22,739 bases of DNA from NCBI GenBank assembly GCA_003615045.1, contig ML014346.1:1540-24278 (forward strand), written 5' to 3'. Of the stretch, positions 1-8,016 are shown piece by piece. The notes under the pieces are model-generated. The model was not told the origin of the DNA. It did no database searches and worked only from the letters and a program-made list of their open reading frames with translations. How positions within the stretch are numbered: the stretch's first letter is position 1; each line of letters starts with the position of its first letter. The DNA comes from Caulochytrium protostelioides. Lineage: Eukaryota > Chytridiomycota > Caulochytriomycetes > Caulochytriales > Caulochytriaceae. The position numbers and the translations under genes are program-made.

Positions 1-35
1 GCAGAGCAGAGCAGAGCAGAGCAGAGCAGAGCAGA
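1..35. repeat. GCAGA pentanucleotide microsatellite
   Basis: Seven tandem copies of GCAGA open the window, followed by degenerate copies (gcacagctcagcac) to about position 54. It is a simple repeat at the window edge and may extend further left. Confidence 0.9.
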
Positions 36-983
36 ACACAGCACAGCTCAGCACGGCAGTGCTGGATCGTGCATGGTCATCTTTCGCAGAACTTAGTATT
101 GTCGTACATCGACCCGCGTGAATGATATGGAGCCACGGTAATTCCCCGCGAATGCATCGAAGCCTTGCAACGCGTTCGCCGCACTGTTTGTGGACGAACC
201 CCGTTTGTCGTGGTTGCCCATTGTTTCTCCTTGTCGTGCATCGCGCGTGTTCTCGTCGTCGATGACTAATGCGCATCGATGTTGGATGATCGCCATCGTC
301 GCGTCTCGTCTCGCCGCCTGACGATACGTCAACGTCCCCACGGCAATCGGGGCAGGCTTCTAAAAGGCCGCGAGGTGGCCCTATTACTGCCAGGAGGTGC
401 ACATGGCCGCAGCTCAACTGCGCCACGCCGTCCGAGGCTGCGATCAGAATTCTTAGACCCCCTGCTCCTGGATGGGATGCGAAACAGGCGATGCGATCGC
501 TTGATGTTTCTCTGCTCTGCCTCCCGGTTCGGCTACCATGCTCTGCCCTCAGGCTCTGCCTTCATGCTCAGCCTCCAGGCCAACGCGATGAGGGTCACTG
601 ATCGCCGATCAGAGCCTCGGTACTCATGACATGGTGAACCTGTTGCCACGTGGTTCATCGCGTGACAGTCTCGCAGATGATCCGCTGACGCACTGCTGCT
701 TGGATCCAGGCGACTCGATCCGATGGCCCCGATGTGAATACAGCCTTTCCGCGTCACGGCTGGGAATGGCCATGACCCATGTTGTGCGGTGCAGTGATGC
801 CCATTTGCGATGTTTTGTGTCTCGTGTCTTGGCCCGCCCATGCATTTGGTTCTCCCATTGTGCATCGTCATTTTGACTCACCTGACTATTATTTTTTTCT
901 GGTTTGATTTGACTATTTTTTGATTTGACTAGCACCCTCCGAAGATTCCCCGATTCCACACAACCGATAGAACATCCTTCACA
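36..983. other. Intergenic region upstream of V-ATPase E, no supported gene
   Basis: Open frames here are short, overlap on both strands and have no recognisable motif. The last 110 bases are rich in T and contain an 11-base direct repeat, so they probably hold the promoter and 5' leader of the V-ATPase gene. A 42-codon minus-strand frame near 93-221 has a plausible composition but no identity. Confidence 0.5.
905..931 (+). repeat. Direct repeat TGATTTGACTA x2 upstream of V-ATPase E
   Basis: The 11-mer TGATTTGACTA occurs at 905-915 and again at 921-931, a period of 16 bases; a related CTGACTATT lies near 882. The pair ends about 53 bases before the V-ATPase start codon in an otherwise T-rich leader. 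It could be a promoter element or simple slippage; no function is proven. Confidence 0.5.
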
Positions 984-1670
984 ATGGCGGGCCGGCTCTC
1001 GCAAAGCGACGTCGACGCAGAGATGCGTAAGATGGTCTCGTTTATTAAGCAGGAAGCGCTGGAGAAGGCGCGCGAAATTAAAGTGAAGGCCGACGAGGAG
1101 TTCAACATCGAGAAGGGCAAGCTTGTGCGCCAGGAGACGCTCGCGATCGAGGCGTTTCACCAAAAGAAGCAGAAGCAGGCCGAGACGAAGCGTAAAATCG
1201 CGCAGTCGAATGACATCAACAAAGCGCGTCTGCGCGTGCTCCAGGCGCGCCACCAGGTGATGGAGGATGTCTTTGCTGAGTCGCGCAAGCGCCTGGCGCG
1301 CATGTCGGCTGACCCCACTTCCTACACACAGATCCTCCGCAACCTGATCATGCAGGGCGCGTTTCAGATCGCCGACGAGAAGCTCGTTGTCGTGACCCGC
1401 AAAGCCGACGCCCAGATGGCCCAGTCGGTGCTGTCCTCGGTTTCGTCGGAGTTCCAGAAGGCGCTCGAGCGTCCGCTCCACATCACCGTCAGCACCCGCG
1501 AACACCTGCCCGACGACTGCGCCGGCGGCGTGCTTGTCCAGACCGAAGACAACAAGATCCGCGTTAACCAGACCTTCGAGACCCGTCTCGACATTGCGGC
1601 CGAGATGATGCTTCCGGAACTCCGTATTGTGCTCTTCGGCAAGTCGGCCCAGCGCAAGTTCTACAACTAA
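984..1670 (+). CDS. VMA4: V-type proton ATPase subunit E
   Basis: This encodes the 228-residue peripheral-stalk subunit E of the vacuolar H+-ATPase. With subunit G it forms the stator that links the V1 catalytic head to the membrane V0 sector on vacuoles and endosomes. Family marks are the N-terminal helix with SFIKQEALEKAREIKVKA and EEFNIEKGKLV near residues 20-50, a long charged coiled coil to about residue 110, the globular half with LPDDCAGGVLVQ near residues 172-183, and the ending RLDIAAEMMLPELR...LFGKSAQRKF. Its length matches the usual 226-233 residues. The start is ATG in a good context (ACAATGG) and no intron is needed. A long frame on the opposite strand is a shadow. The identification is firm; the symbol follows yeast usage. 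Confidence 0.97.
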   Translation: MAGRLSQSDVDAEMRKMVSFIKQEALEKAREIKVKADEEFNIEKGKLVRQETLAIEAFHQKKQKQAETKRKIAQSNDINKARLRVLQARHQVMEDVFAESRKRLARMSADPTSYTQILRNLIMQGAFQIADEKLVVVTRKADAQMAQSVLSSVSSEFQKALERPLHITVSTREHLPDDCAGGVLVQTEDNKIRVNQTFETRLDIAAEMMLPELRIVLFGKSAQRKFYN

Positions 1671-2560
1671 ATCTTCTTGAGATGTTTCGAGTCGTTTTGG
1701 TTCAATGCGATGACTGTTCGACGGCAGCACAACAGCGCTGCAGCGGCGACGCATGGTCGGCAGCAGTCTGCAGACTTCACTGCGGATGCCGTAGGCATGA
1801 TGGCCGGCAGATGTGTCGGTGAGTGCTAGGCGGATCCACGCATTCACACGTGTCTGCATGCCGTCATGCAGCCATGCGGCGCTGTCATTGTTCTCTTTCT
1901 CCTTCCTTTCTCTTGTCACGCGACCTATGTATTTTTTCTATTCTAACGCCATATCTTCAAGCCATTGCATCAGCGCCCTGGCTGCCGCCTTACCGCATTA
2001 AGGTTGTCGACCTACGGCTTTATATGTCCATCCTTGCGCCGATCGACTGGGAGCACGACATCGAAATTCAACGATGTGCTTGAGAAGCCATGATGCAAGC
2101 CAAGGCTTGCTTCGCTCGCTGCCCGATGCGACGGTCTTCGGATGTGTGGATTCGGCGGTCCACCATACCGCGTGCCGTGCTCGTCGCTGCGCCACAGCGG
2201 CCCGCACGCCCATGGTCGACCCCCCCACTCGTCCCTCTGCGGACTGCCCAATCCCATCCAGCATCGCGCAGCGAGATCGGCTACGACGAGTCCGCTCACC
2301 GGCCGATCACCGACCACACGTGAGAGGGTGTCCACCCCACGATTGTCAGCGAATCAGCACAAGAGCGACGTGTCGGAGTTTTTGATGGCTTGGTCTTGTA
2401 AGCGTGATTCGCCTGGTGCCTGCGCAAGCATGTCTGAGGGGTGATGGGTGGGAAATGGCGCATGAGATGCGGCGCATAAGATGATCCAGGGCGCGTTGCT
2501 CGTCTCCCGTCAGGTCGTCGCCGTTTCCCGTCGCCGCGACGCTGTCCGTCTGTCGGCACG
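1671..2560. other. Intergenic region, no supported gene
   Basis: This is the 890 bases between the V-ATPase E stop and the next plus-strand start. Several overlapping short frames occur on both strands, none with recognisable motifs or coding-like composition. It must carry the 3' end of the V-ATPase transcript and the promoter of the 641-residue gene; no clear TATA box or terminator was found. Confidence 0.5.
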
Positions 2561-4486
2561 ATGGTGCGACCACATCACTCACAGGCGGCCCAACGGGCTG
2601 TCTATCCCGAACCGTTTCCGGTCCAGATCGATGCTGCTGCTGCTGCCGCCGCCGCCGCCGCACACGCAACCGCCTCGGCTACCGCGCCGCCCGTCACCAT
2701 ACGCGCTCCTGATCCCGTTCTTGACCCCGCGGCAGACATCTTCGCCGCGTACATCACCTACGCGACACCGTCCGCATCCAGTCCGAACGTCTCGCCGGTC
2801 CGTGCCGCGCATGCCGTGGGCGGTGCACCCGGCATTGCTCACGGTGGCATTGACGGCGGCGGCATCGGCGGCAGTAGCGGCGGCGGTAGCACCGGCGACC
2901 TGCATCCGGGCGTCGGCGCTGTCCATTCCGGCAGCCTTGGCGGTGGCGGCGGTGGCGGTGGCGGTGGCGGTGGCGTGAGTAGCGGTGGTGGTAGCGGCGG
3001 TGGCGGCAGCGGCCACCAGGTGGCAAGCGGCGCGACGGCGGTACCGGCTGGCGCTCACTGGTCGCGCGTGACGCTCAACAGAGCGCTGCAACGGCGGCTG
3101 GACGTCCTCCGGCATTTGTCGCGGCTGCATCAAGGCGAGACTTTCTCCTTCGGGACGGTACAAGTCCCCCCCGGCGCCCTCAGCCTGCTTTACAAACACC
3201 CGCGGTGCCGGCGGCGTGTCACGGCGTGGTACGCCCTCGCGTGGGAGCTCGGGCACGCTCTTCGCCTCTCCGATCTCCTGGCCATGACCCGCGCCGCCGT
3301 CGCAATTTGGCACGCCCATGCACAACAGATGCACGGCGGCCATACGCAGCGCAAGGCGGACGCCGTAGGCGAGTTCGCGGCCCCGGGCGGCGGCCACGAC
3401 GGCGGTGCTGGCGGAAGCGACCGTGCGAGCGCCGGCAGCTCGGGCGGCATCAGCATCGTGAACGGGATCGGGCTCGGCGCCGGCGTGGGCGCCGTCATGG
3501 GGGTCAGTGTTGGCGCCGGCGCCGCAGGACTCATGGACGGCCGTACGCCGGGCAGCAGCACCGGTAGCGTCACTTCCTTGCCCGGCACGGGCGCCGGTGC
3601 CACGGGCGGAAGCACGGGGGGAGGCGGCGGCAATGGCGGCAGCGGCGGCGGCAGCAGCGGTCTCGCGAAACTCCGGCTGCCGCATCTCTTCAAGCGGGGC
3701 AGCGGCAAGGTCGTCCCCGGTACCGGCGGGGCCCCCGGCCCCGGCGGAAGTAGCAGCAGCAGCAGCGGCAGCCACGCGGTGAGTGCCGCTCCGGGACCGT
3801 TAGGCGCCGGCAGCGCGGCCGGTCCTGACGCCCCGAGCTACGCGGCCGGCGGGCTCGCGGGCGCCGGCGCCGCCGGGAGCTGTAGCACCACACGTGCGGC
3901 CACGAGCCCGTACGGGATGAGTCACGGCGCAGGCAGCTCGCTGTCACTCCGCAGCGGGATGCGGCGCCGTTCGGCCGGCAGCGCGGGCCCTGCTTCCGCG
4001 ATACCGACAACGGCGCCTGCGGTATCGGCGGCTAGCGTAGGCAGCGGAGCCGCCGGGAGCGCCTGCAGCGGGTGGGCGGAGAGCACGATGCCGGACGCGC
4101 GCGAGGGCCTGTTGGCGGCAGCGGCGACCGGCGAGGACGTGGCGGCATGTGCGGCGGGCCTGGCGCTGTGCTTCTCACCGGACGGCGCGTCTCGACCGCC
4201 GGCGCTGATGGACGTGCCCGCGCTGCCATTCCAGCCGGATCTGCTGGCCCTGCTGCTGGGTCTGCTGGACGTCGTAATGGCGCTGTATACGCGACTGCTG
4301 GCGGCGCGGTTCGCGAGCGAGGCGCAGGAGGCGGTGTGGCTGCCGCTCGCGGCGAAGGTCGACAAGCACGTGCGCAAGTTTGTGGCCCTGCTCTTCCGCG
4401 AGATGGATGGGCTCGCCAGCCAGATCGCCGAAACGGAACTCCATAACCTGTCTACTTTGGTCTGGGGTGCGCCCATGAATGTGTGA
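2561..4486 (+). CDS. Unrecognised 641-residue Gly/Ser/Ala-rich protein with two ordered blocks
   Basis: I do not recognise this protein. Two stretches look folded. Block A (about residues 165-258) has LNRALQRRLDVLRHL, then FSFGTVQVPPGALSLLY, then CRRRVTAWYALAWELGHALR, and is probably mostly helical. Block B (about 510-641) has LPFQPDLLALLLGLLDVVM, a second amphipathic helix, and VDKHVRKFVALLFREMDGL. Between and before them lie long disordered runs of Gly, Ser and Ala, including twelve Gly at residues 127-138 and an LPHLFKRGSGK basic patch. Two helical blocks joined by low complexity suggest a cytosolic scaffold or adaptor; that is inference. No signal peptide or transmembrane segment is evident. 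The ATG at 2561 is the first in frame. GTGAGT strings inside the Gly/Ser runs (2975, 3779) could be donors but splicing is not required. It converges on the DUF2009 gene with a 194-base gap. Confidence 0.75.
   Translation: MVRPHHSQAAQRAVYPEPFPVQIDAAAAAAAAAAHATASATAPPVTIRAPDPVLDPAADIFAAYITYATPSASSPNVSPVRAAHAVGGAPGIAHGGIDGGGIGGSSGGGSTGDLHPGVGAVHSGSLGGGGGGGGGGGGVSSGGGSGGGGSGHQVASGATAVPAGAHWSRVTLNRALQRRLDVLRHLSRLHQGETFSFGTVQVPPGALSLLYKHPRCRRRVTAWYALAWELGHALRLSDLLAMTRAAVAIWHAHAQQMHGGHTQRKADAVGEFAAPGGGHDGGAGGSDRASAGSSGGISIVNGIGLGAGVGAVMGVSVGAGAAGLMDGRTPGSSTGSVTSLPGTGAGATGGSTGGGGGNGGSGGGSSGLAKLRLPHLFKRGSGKVVPGTGGAPGPGGSSSSSSGSHAVSAAPGPLGAGSAAGPDAPSYAAGGLAGAGAAGSCSTTRAATSPYGMSHGAGSSLSLRSGMRRRSAGSAGPASAIPTTAPAVSAASVGSGAAGSACSGWAESTMPDAREGLLAAAATGEDVAACAAGLALCFSPDGASRPPALMDVPALPFQPDLLALLLGLLDVVMALYTRLLAARFASEAQEAVWLPLAAKVDKHVRKFVALLFREMDGLASQIAETELHNLSTLVWGAPMNV
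2939..2974 (+). repeat. GGC/GGT tract coding twelve glycines
   Basis: Twelve successive GGC/GGT codons lie inside the 641-residue protein; similar Gly-rich runs follow. Such a tract expands and contracts easily, so its length may vary between strains or be misassembled. Confidence 0.85.
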
Positions 4487-4680
4487 GTGCGGTCGTCTGT
4501 GACGTGGCGCTGCTCGGATCATGCCGAGATGATGATCTCGATGTCGATGCTTCGTCTGCATCTGCATATGCTTTTCCGCGTTTTGTATTCATACCCGTAT
4601 CGGTATGTGTATCATGCATGACTTAAATGATATGGGAGGAAAACCCGAACCCTTTGAGAGGCCAATGATGAGAAGAAGGA

Positions 4681-6636
4681 CTAAGCGACTTCGCCGTCGA
4701 ATCCGGTAAAGCCGGCCAGCAGAAATAGGGGGAAATAGCTTTTCTTCTCAATTTGGGAGCACCAGTTCCACGCCGAGGTGAGTCGGCCGTCGATGCAGGA
4801 GCCCGCGTCGAAGCTGTTGTCGGCGCCCGAGCCATCGAAGGCATGGCGGAAGAAGTCGGTGAGAATGCGCTTCTGCGCGAGCTCGGGCCCGCCGAACGCG
4901 GCCACGGCTTGGGCTAGCGTCTGCTCGGCGTTCTCTACGCCGGGCGTCAGGAGGGGTGCCGCGGCGATGGTCTGCAACGTCTGTGTGATGGGCAGCAGGA
5001 TCTGGTGGATTTGCGTATACTTGTTGATAAAGAACAGCGCGTTCGGCACGTTCGTATCGCCGAGATGGATCACGGACGACCCGACCCAGTGGTCGAGCTG
5101 GTGCTGCGTCGTGGCGAGCAGCGTGCGCATCGCGCGCTCGACGCGCGGACACGGCTGCACGCGATTCAGGCCCTGGCCGGTATCCCGCAGGTGATACGGA
5201 TACCGGGTATCCAGCAGATCCTGCTCGGCCAGAGTCCACAAGCGGAACATGTCTTCGAGGATCGCGCTCCATAGGGTGAGACTCTGCTTGACGTAGTAGA
5301 ACTGGCGCTCGTGGTTGTGCGAGAGTCGCGCGCCGCCGCGCCCTGCCGCGATCGCGAGAGAGAACGCCGGGCTCTCGATGTGGTGCGCGTCAAAATGAGC
5401 CGCGAGATAGTCCAGCATCTGGCGGCACGGGTCGCGGTGGCACCGCAGGAAGCTGGCGTTGTCGCCGATCGAGTGCAGGCACTGCTCGATCTCGCTCGGG
5501 CTGATTTGCGCCACGGGCGCATACTTGCGGACCAAGTGCTTGATGGCGGCTTCCTTGGCGCGGATCTCCGCATCGATCTGGCGCCGCGGCTTGCCTGGTG
5601 GCGCGACGATTTCGGAGGTCGCTGTCAGAATCAGCGGGTCCTGCAGGATCTTCAGGCATTGGCCCGCCTCAAATCGCGCATACACGGTCACCAGCGGCTT
5701 CATCATGCTGAAGCCGAGCATCCCCTGGACCTCGCGTGACTGGCTGTCCTGCAACAAGTAGACAAGCTTCCCGTAATGGGCCCGCATCTTCTCAGGATTC
5801 ATAATCTTGTGCCGCCGGCCCAGCTCGAAGAGCGTCTGATAGAACTCGGCGCTCTGATGAAACTCTTTGTCCTGGAACAGCGACTGCCCGGCCTTGTAGT
5901 CGGCGGCGAGCACGAGGCCCGAGATGATTGAGCACAGCTCGCGGATCTGCGCCACGATGCGCTTCGACTTGGACGTGTAGCTGAGAACGTCGACGCGGTC
6001 CGTGTACTCTGACACGTGCAGCGCGGCTTCCAGCAGCCGCAGCCGTTTCCGCTCCTCCAGCGTCAACCGCACCGGAATCCACTTCGCCCGCTCCATCACC
6101 GCCGCCAGCGCCTGCCCGCTCGTCGGATTCGTCGCGATCCGCGCCGCCGCCGCCGCCATGTCCACCACCGGGTCCGACAGGTCGGCGTCGGCCCCCGCGA
6201 CTGCCGCGGGGGCCGGCGATACGCGCGATGGCGCCGACGATGCCGCACTGTCCGTTGTGGCACCCGCGGCGACATCCGCACCTGCGGCGGCGTCCGGTGC
6301 GGCGCCCAGCAGATGCGTCATGAGCAGCGCCGGGTCGTCCGTCAGCGGCTCGCGGTGGTGGCGGCGCCGCTTGCCGCGGCGGTGCTGCGAGGCGTAACAG
6401 ACGGCGCAGAAGGCGTCGCCGCAGTCCCGGCATGCGTACGCCGCGGCCTGGTCCTCGCACTCGACGCAGAGGCGGCTGTCGGTCGCGTTGACGGCGCCGT
6501 CGCCATCGTGGCCGTCGTGGTCGTCGTGGGAGACGCACGGGGCGCCAGCGCGGAAGGACGGGTGGTCTGGCAAGGAGCAGCGGGTATAGTCGTCGACCTG
6601 GCCCTGCAGGATGGCCTCAATCTCGCGTTTGCTCAT
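4681..6636 (-). CDS. B-box zinc finger plus DUF2009 (UPF0652) protein
   Basis: This 651-residue protein has an N-terminal B-box-type zinc finger and a long C-terminal DUF2009 (UPF0652) domain. The zinc ligands are visible as C57-x2-C60-x8-C69-x2-C72-x4-C77-x2-C80-x4-H85 plus H93/H94. An Ala-rich linker runs over about 105-175. The DUF2009 part spans about 180-651 and carries hallmark blocks such as LRLLEAALHVSEYTDRVDVL, RIVAQIRELC, YLLQDSQSREVQGMLGFSM, DTRYPYHLRDTGQG, FFINKYTQIHQILLPI and the ending DGRLTSAWNWCSQIEKKSYF. The family occurs in fungi and plants; its biochemical role is unknown to me, so no function is assigned. Start and stop fit a complete intron-free gene. It is transcribed divergently from RIB7, about 1.4 kb away. 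Confidence 0.93.
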   Translation of the reverse strand: MSKREIEAILQGQVDDYTRCSLPDHPSFRAGAPCVSHDDHDGHDGDGAVNATDSRLCVECEDQAAAYACRDCGDAFCAVCYASQHRRGKRRRHHREPLTDDPALLMTHLLGAAPDAAAGADVAAGATTDSAASSAPSRVSPAPAAVAGADADLSDPVVDMAAAAARIATNPTSGQALAAVMERAKWIPVRLTLEERKRLRLLEAALHVSEYTDRVDVLSYTSKSKRIVAQIRELCSIISGLVLAADYKAGQSLFQDKEFHQSAEFYQTLFELGRRHKIMNPEKMRAHYGKLVYLLQDSQSREVQGMLGFSMMKPLVTVYARFEAGQCLKILQDPLILTATSEIVAPPGKPRRQIDAEIRAKEAAIKHLVRKYAPVAQISPSEIEQCLHSIGDNASFLRCHRDPCRQMLDYLAAHFDAHHIESPAFSLAIAAGRGGARLSHNHERQFYYVKQSLTLWSAILEDMFRLWTLAEQDLLDTRYPYHLRDTGQGLNRVQPCPRVERAMRTLLATTQHQLDHWVGSSVIHLGDTNVPNALFFINKYTQIHQILLPITQTLQTIAAAPLLTPGVENAEQTLAQAVAAFGGPELAQKRILTDFFRHAFDGSGADNSFDAGSCIDGRLTSAWNWCSQIEKKSYFPLFLLAGFTGFDGEVA

Positions 6637-7603
6637 CGTTGCTCAGCACTCGGGCAGCGCGTACGGTGGGAGCGGGAGCGGGAGTGGCGCAGCACGGAAG
6701 GCGCCCGCGGCGGCAGCGAGAGTGGCTCAGCACACGGCACCCGCGGCAGCGGCAGCAGCAGCAGCAGCAACAGCGGCCGCGGAATTCCGTCCGGTATGAT
6801 GTCGGATGTCAGCCAGCGAGTCCAGGAAACCGGCGTCTAGCCGAGCGCGTGGCGATGGTGATGGTGATGGTAACAGCGATGGCGAGGGCGATCCAGAACG
6901 ATCCCAACGCGTCAGCAGCAACGAGGGACGGGAAGGCGGTGTTCACGGCAAGATAGCAGCGGAAAGGAATGTCTCCGAGTATCCACGATATAGAGAGTGT
7001 CGCTGTCGTTTCCCGATGGTCGATGGCATGCATGCATGGCGACGCTGCGCGCGCGCCGCTCCCGTGGATCGTTGCCTTGGAAGGCATCGTCCATGCGCCT
7101 CGACCGAGCAGCGGAGAGACGAGCGGGCGACCGAGACCGCATTGGGCCGTATCACGGGATGCCGGCGCGCCGTCGCGCGGCCATACAAGTGTCGTGGTTT
7201 TCACGTGCAGCGTCCGCCACGTCAGCTTGGCCCGGCGACCGCCTCCGACTGTCTGCACGCGGGGGCGGGTCATGTCCGTCGCGGGCGGCGGCCGCGGCCG
7301 CGCCGCACCGAATGCCTGGCGCCAGCGTGAGGGCCACCTTGCGGGACGCATGAGACGGCGGGCGCCGCGGCCGTGGGGCTGCGACGCCCGTCCGCGGCAG
7401 GCTGGCCGCGGGCATTGGCATCGGCCTGCCCATCGACGCGCCGCGGTGGCCTGCTGCGCGCCGAGCGAGGGAGGGGCTGGCCGGGCGAAGGGCCGGGGTC
7501 ATGGCCCTCGACGGGCCCACGCGTCGGAGTTTCCGCGGCGCCATGGGCCGCGACAGACCGCGGCGATCGGCGTGGCTGCAGGACGGATCCATGGCGGATG
7601 CCA

Positions 7604-7804
7604 TCATCGGCACCGGCGATCCCCGGGTGTCGCCGTGTTGGAAGGTATCCGCCGCGACGCCTGCACGCTGGGTGGGTGCCGCAGGCCGCCGTGGGTCGCG
7701 CCACGCACCCGCGTCTTTTCATGAGTGGCCCGCGGGGGCTTGGGCGCGAGTGCCAATGCCGCTGCGAGCGCGAGCGCCGCCGCCACCACCGCCACTAGCG
7801 ACAT
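7604..7804 (-). CDS. Possible small secreted or anchored peptide (66 codons), unsupported
   Basis: The predicted 66-residue peptide begins MSLVAVVAAALALAAALALA, shaped like a signal peptide or membrane anchor, followed by a basic, structureless tail. There is no homology that I recognise. Ala/Leu/Val-rich frames arise easily from GCG/GCC-rich DNA, so this may be chance. It would be divergent from RIB7, starting about 210 bases upstream of it. Confidence 0.15.
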   Translation of the reverse strand: MSLVAVVAAALALAAALALAPKPPRATHEKTRVRGATHGGLRHPPSVQASRRIPSNTATPGDRRCR

Positions 7805-7972
7805 GATGCGTGGCAGACATCAACGTCGCTCCTCACATGATGCGACTCCTCAGGACAAAAAAAAAACCGTTATGGCAGCGTGGGGGCTCGGGACAGCGCC
7901 ATGACGCCGTCGGTGATGAACATCGACGAATGGGCTCATCGCCATTCACGCTTCGTATCGCCTTTCTTGTTG

Positions 7973-7996
7973 GATCCGATCCGATTTGATCGGATC
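7973..7996. repeat. Perfect 9-bp inverted repeat upstream of RIB7
   Basis: GATCCGATC, a 6-base spacer CGATTT, then GATCGGATC form a perfect palindrome. It ends 20 bases before the RIB7 start codon, so it lies in the likely 5' leader or core promoter. It could be a dimeric factor site, a small RNA hairpin or a chance GATC cluster. Confidence 0.6.
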
Positions 7997-8016
7997 TCGT
8001 CGATTCATACCTGACG

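Larger units (their letters stand above)
6637..8016. other. Divergent intergenic region between DUF2009 and RIB7
   Basis: About 1.4 kb separates two divergent starts. Frames up to 251 codons exist on the plus strand, but they are Arg/Pro/His-rich and overlap frames in other phases, as expected by chance in GC-rich DNA. The minus strand has a short frame at 7604-7804 starting with a very hydrophobic leader. Near 6740-6780 there are CAG/GCA runs and near 6853-6870 GATGGT repeats. The region must contain both promoters. Confidence 0.5.

Noticed and set aside
624-1919. 431-codon minus-strand frame across the V-ATPase E gene
   Set aside because: It is a shadow of the GC-rich V-ATPase reading frame, rich in Arg/Leu/His, with no family motif.
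2579-3775. 398-codon minus-strand frame opposite the 641-residue gene
   Set aside because: It is Ala/Arg/Gly-dominated, arising as the antisense of Gly/Ser/Ala codons; the plus frame has the ordered blocks.
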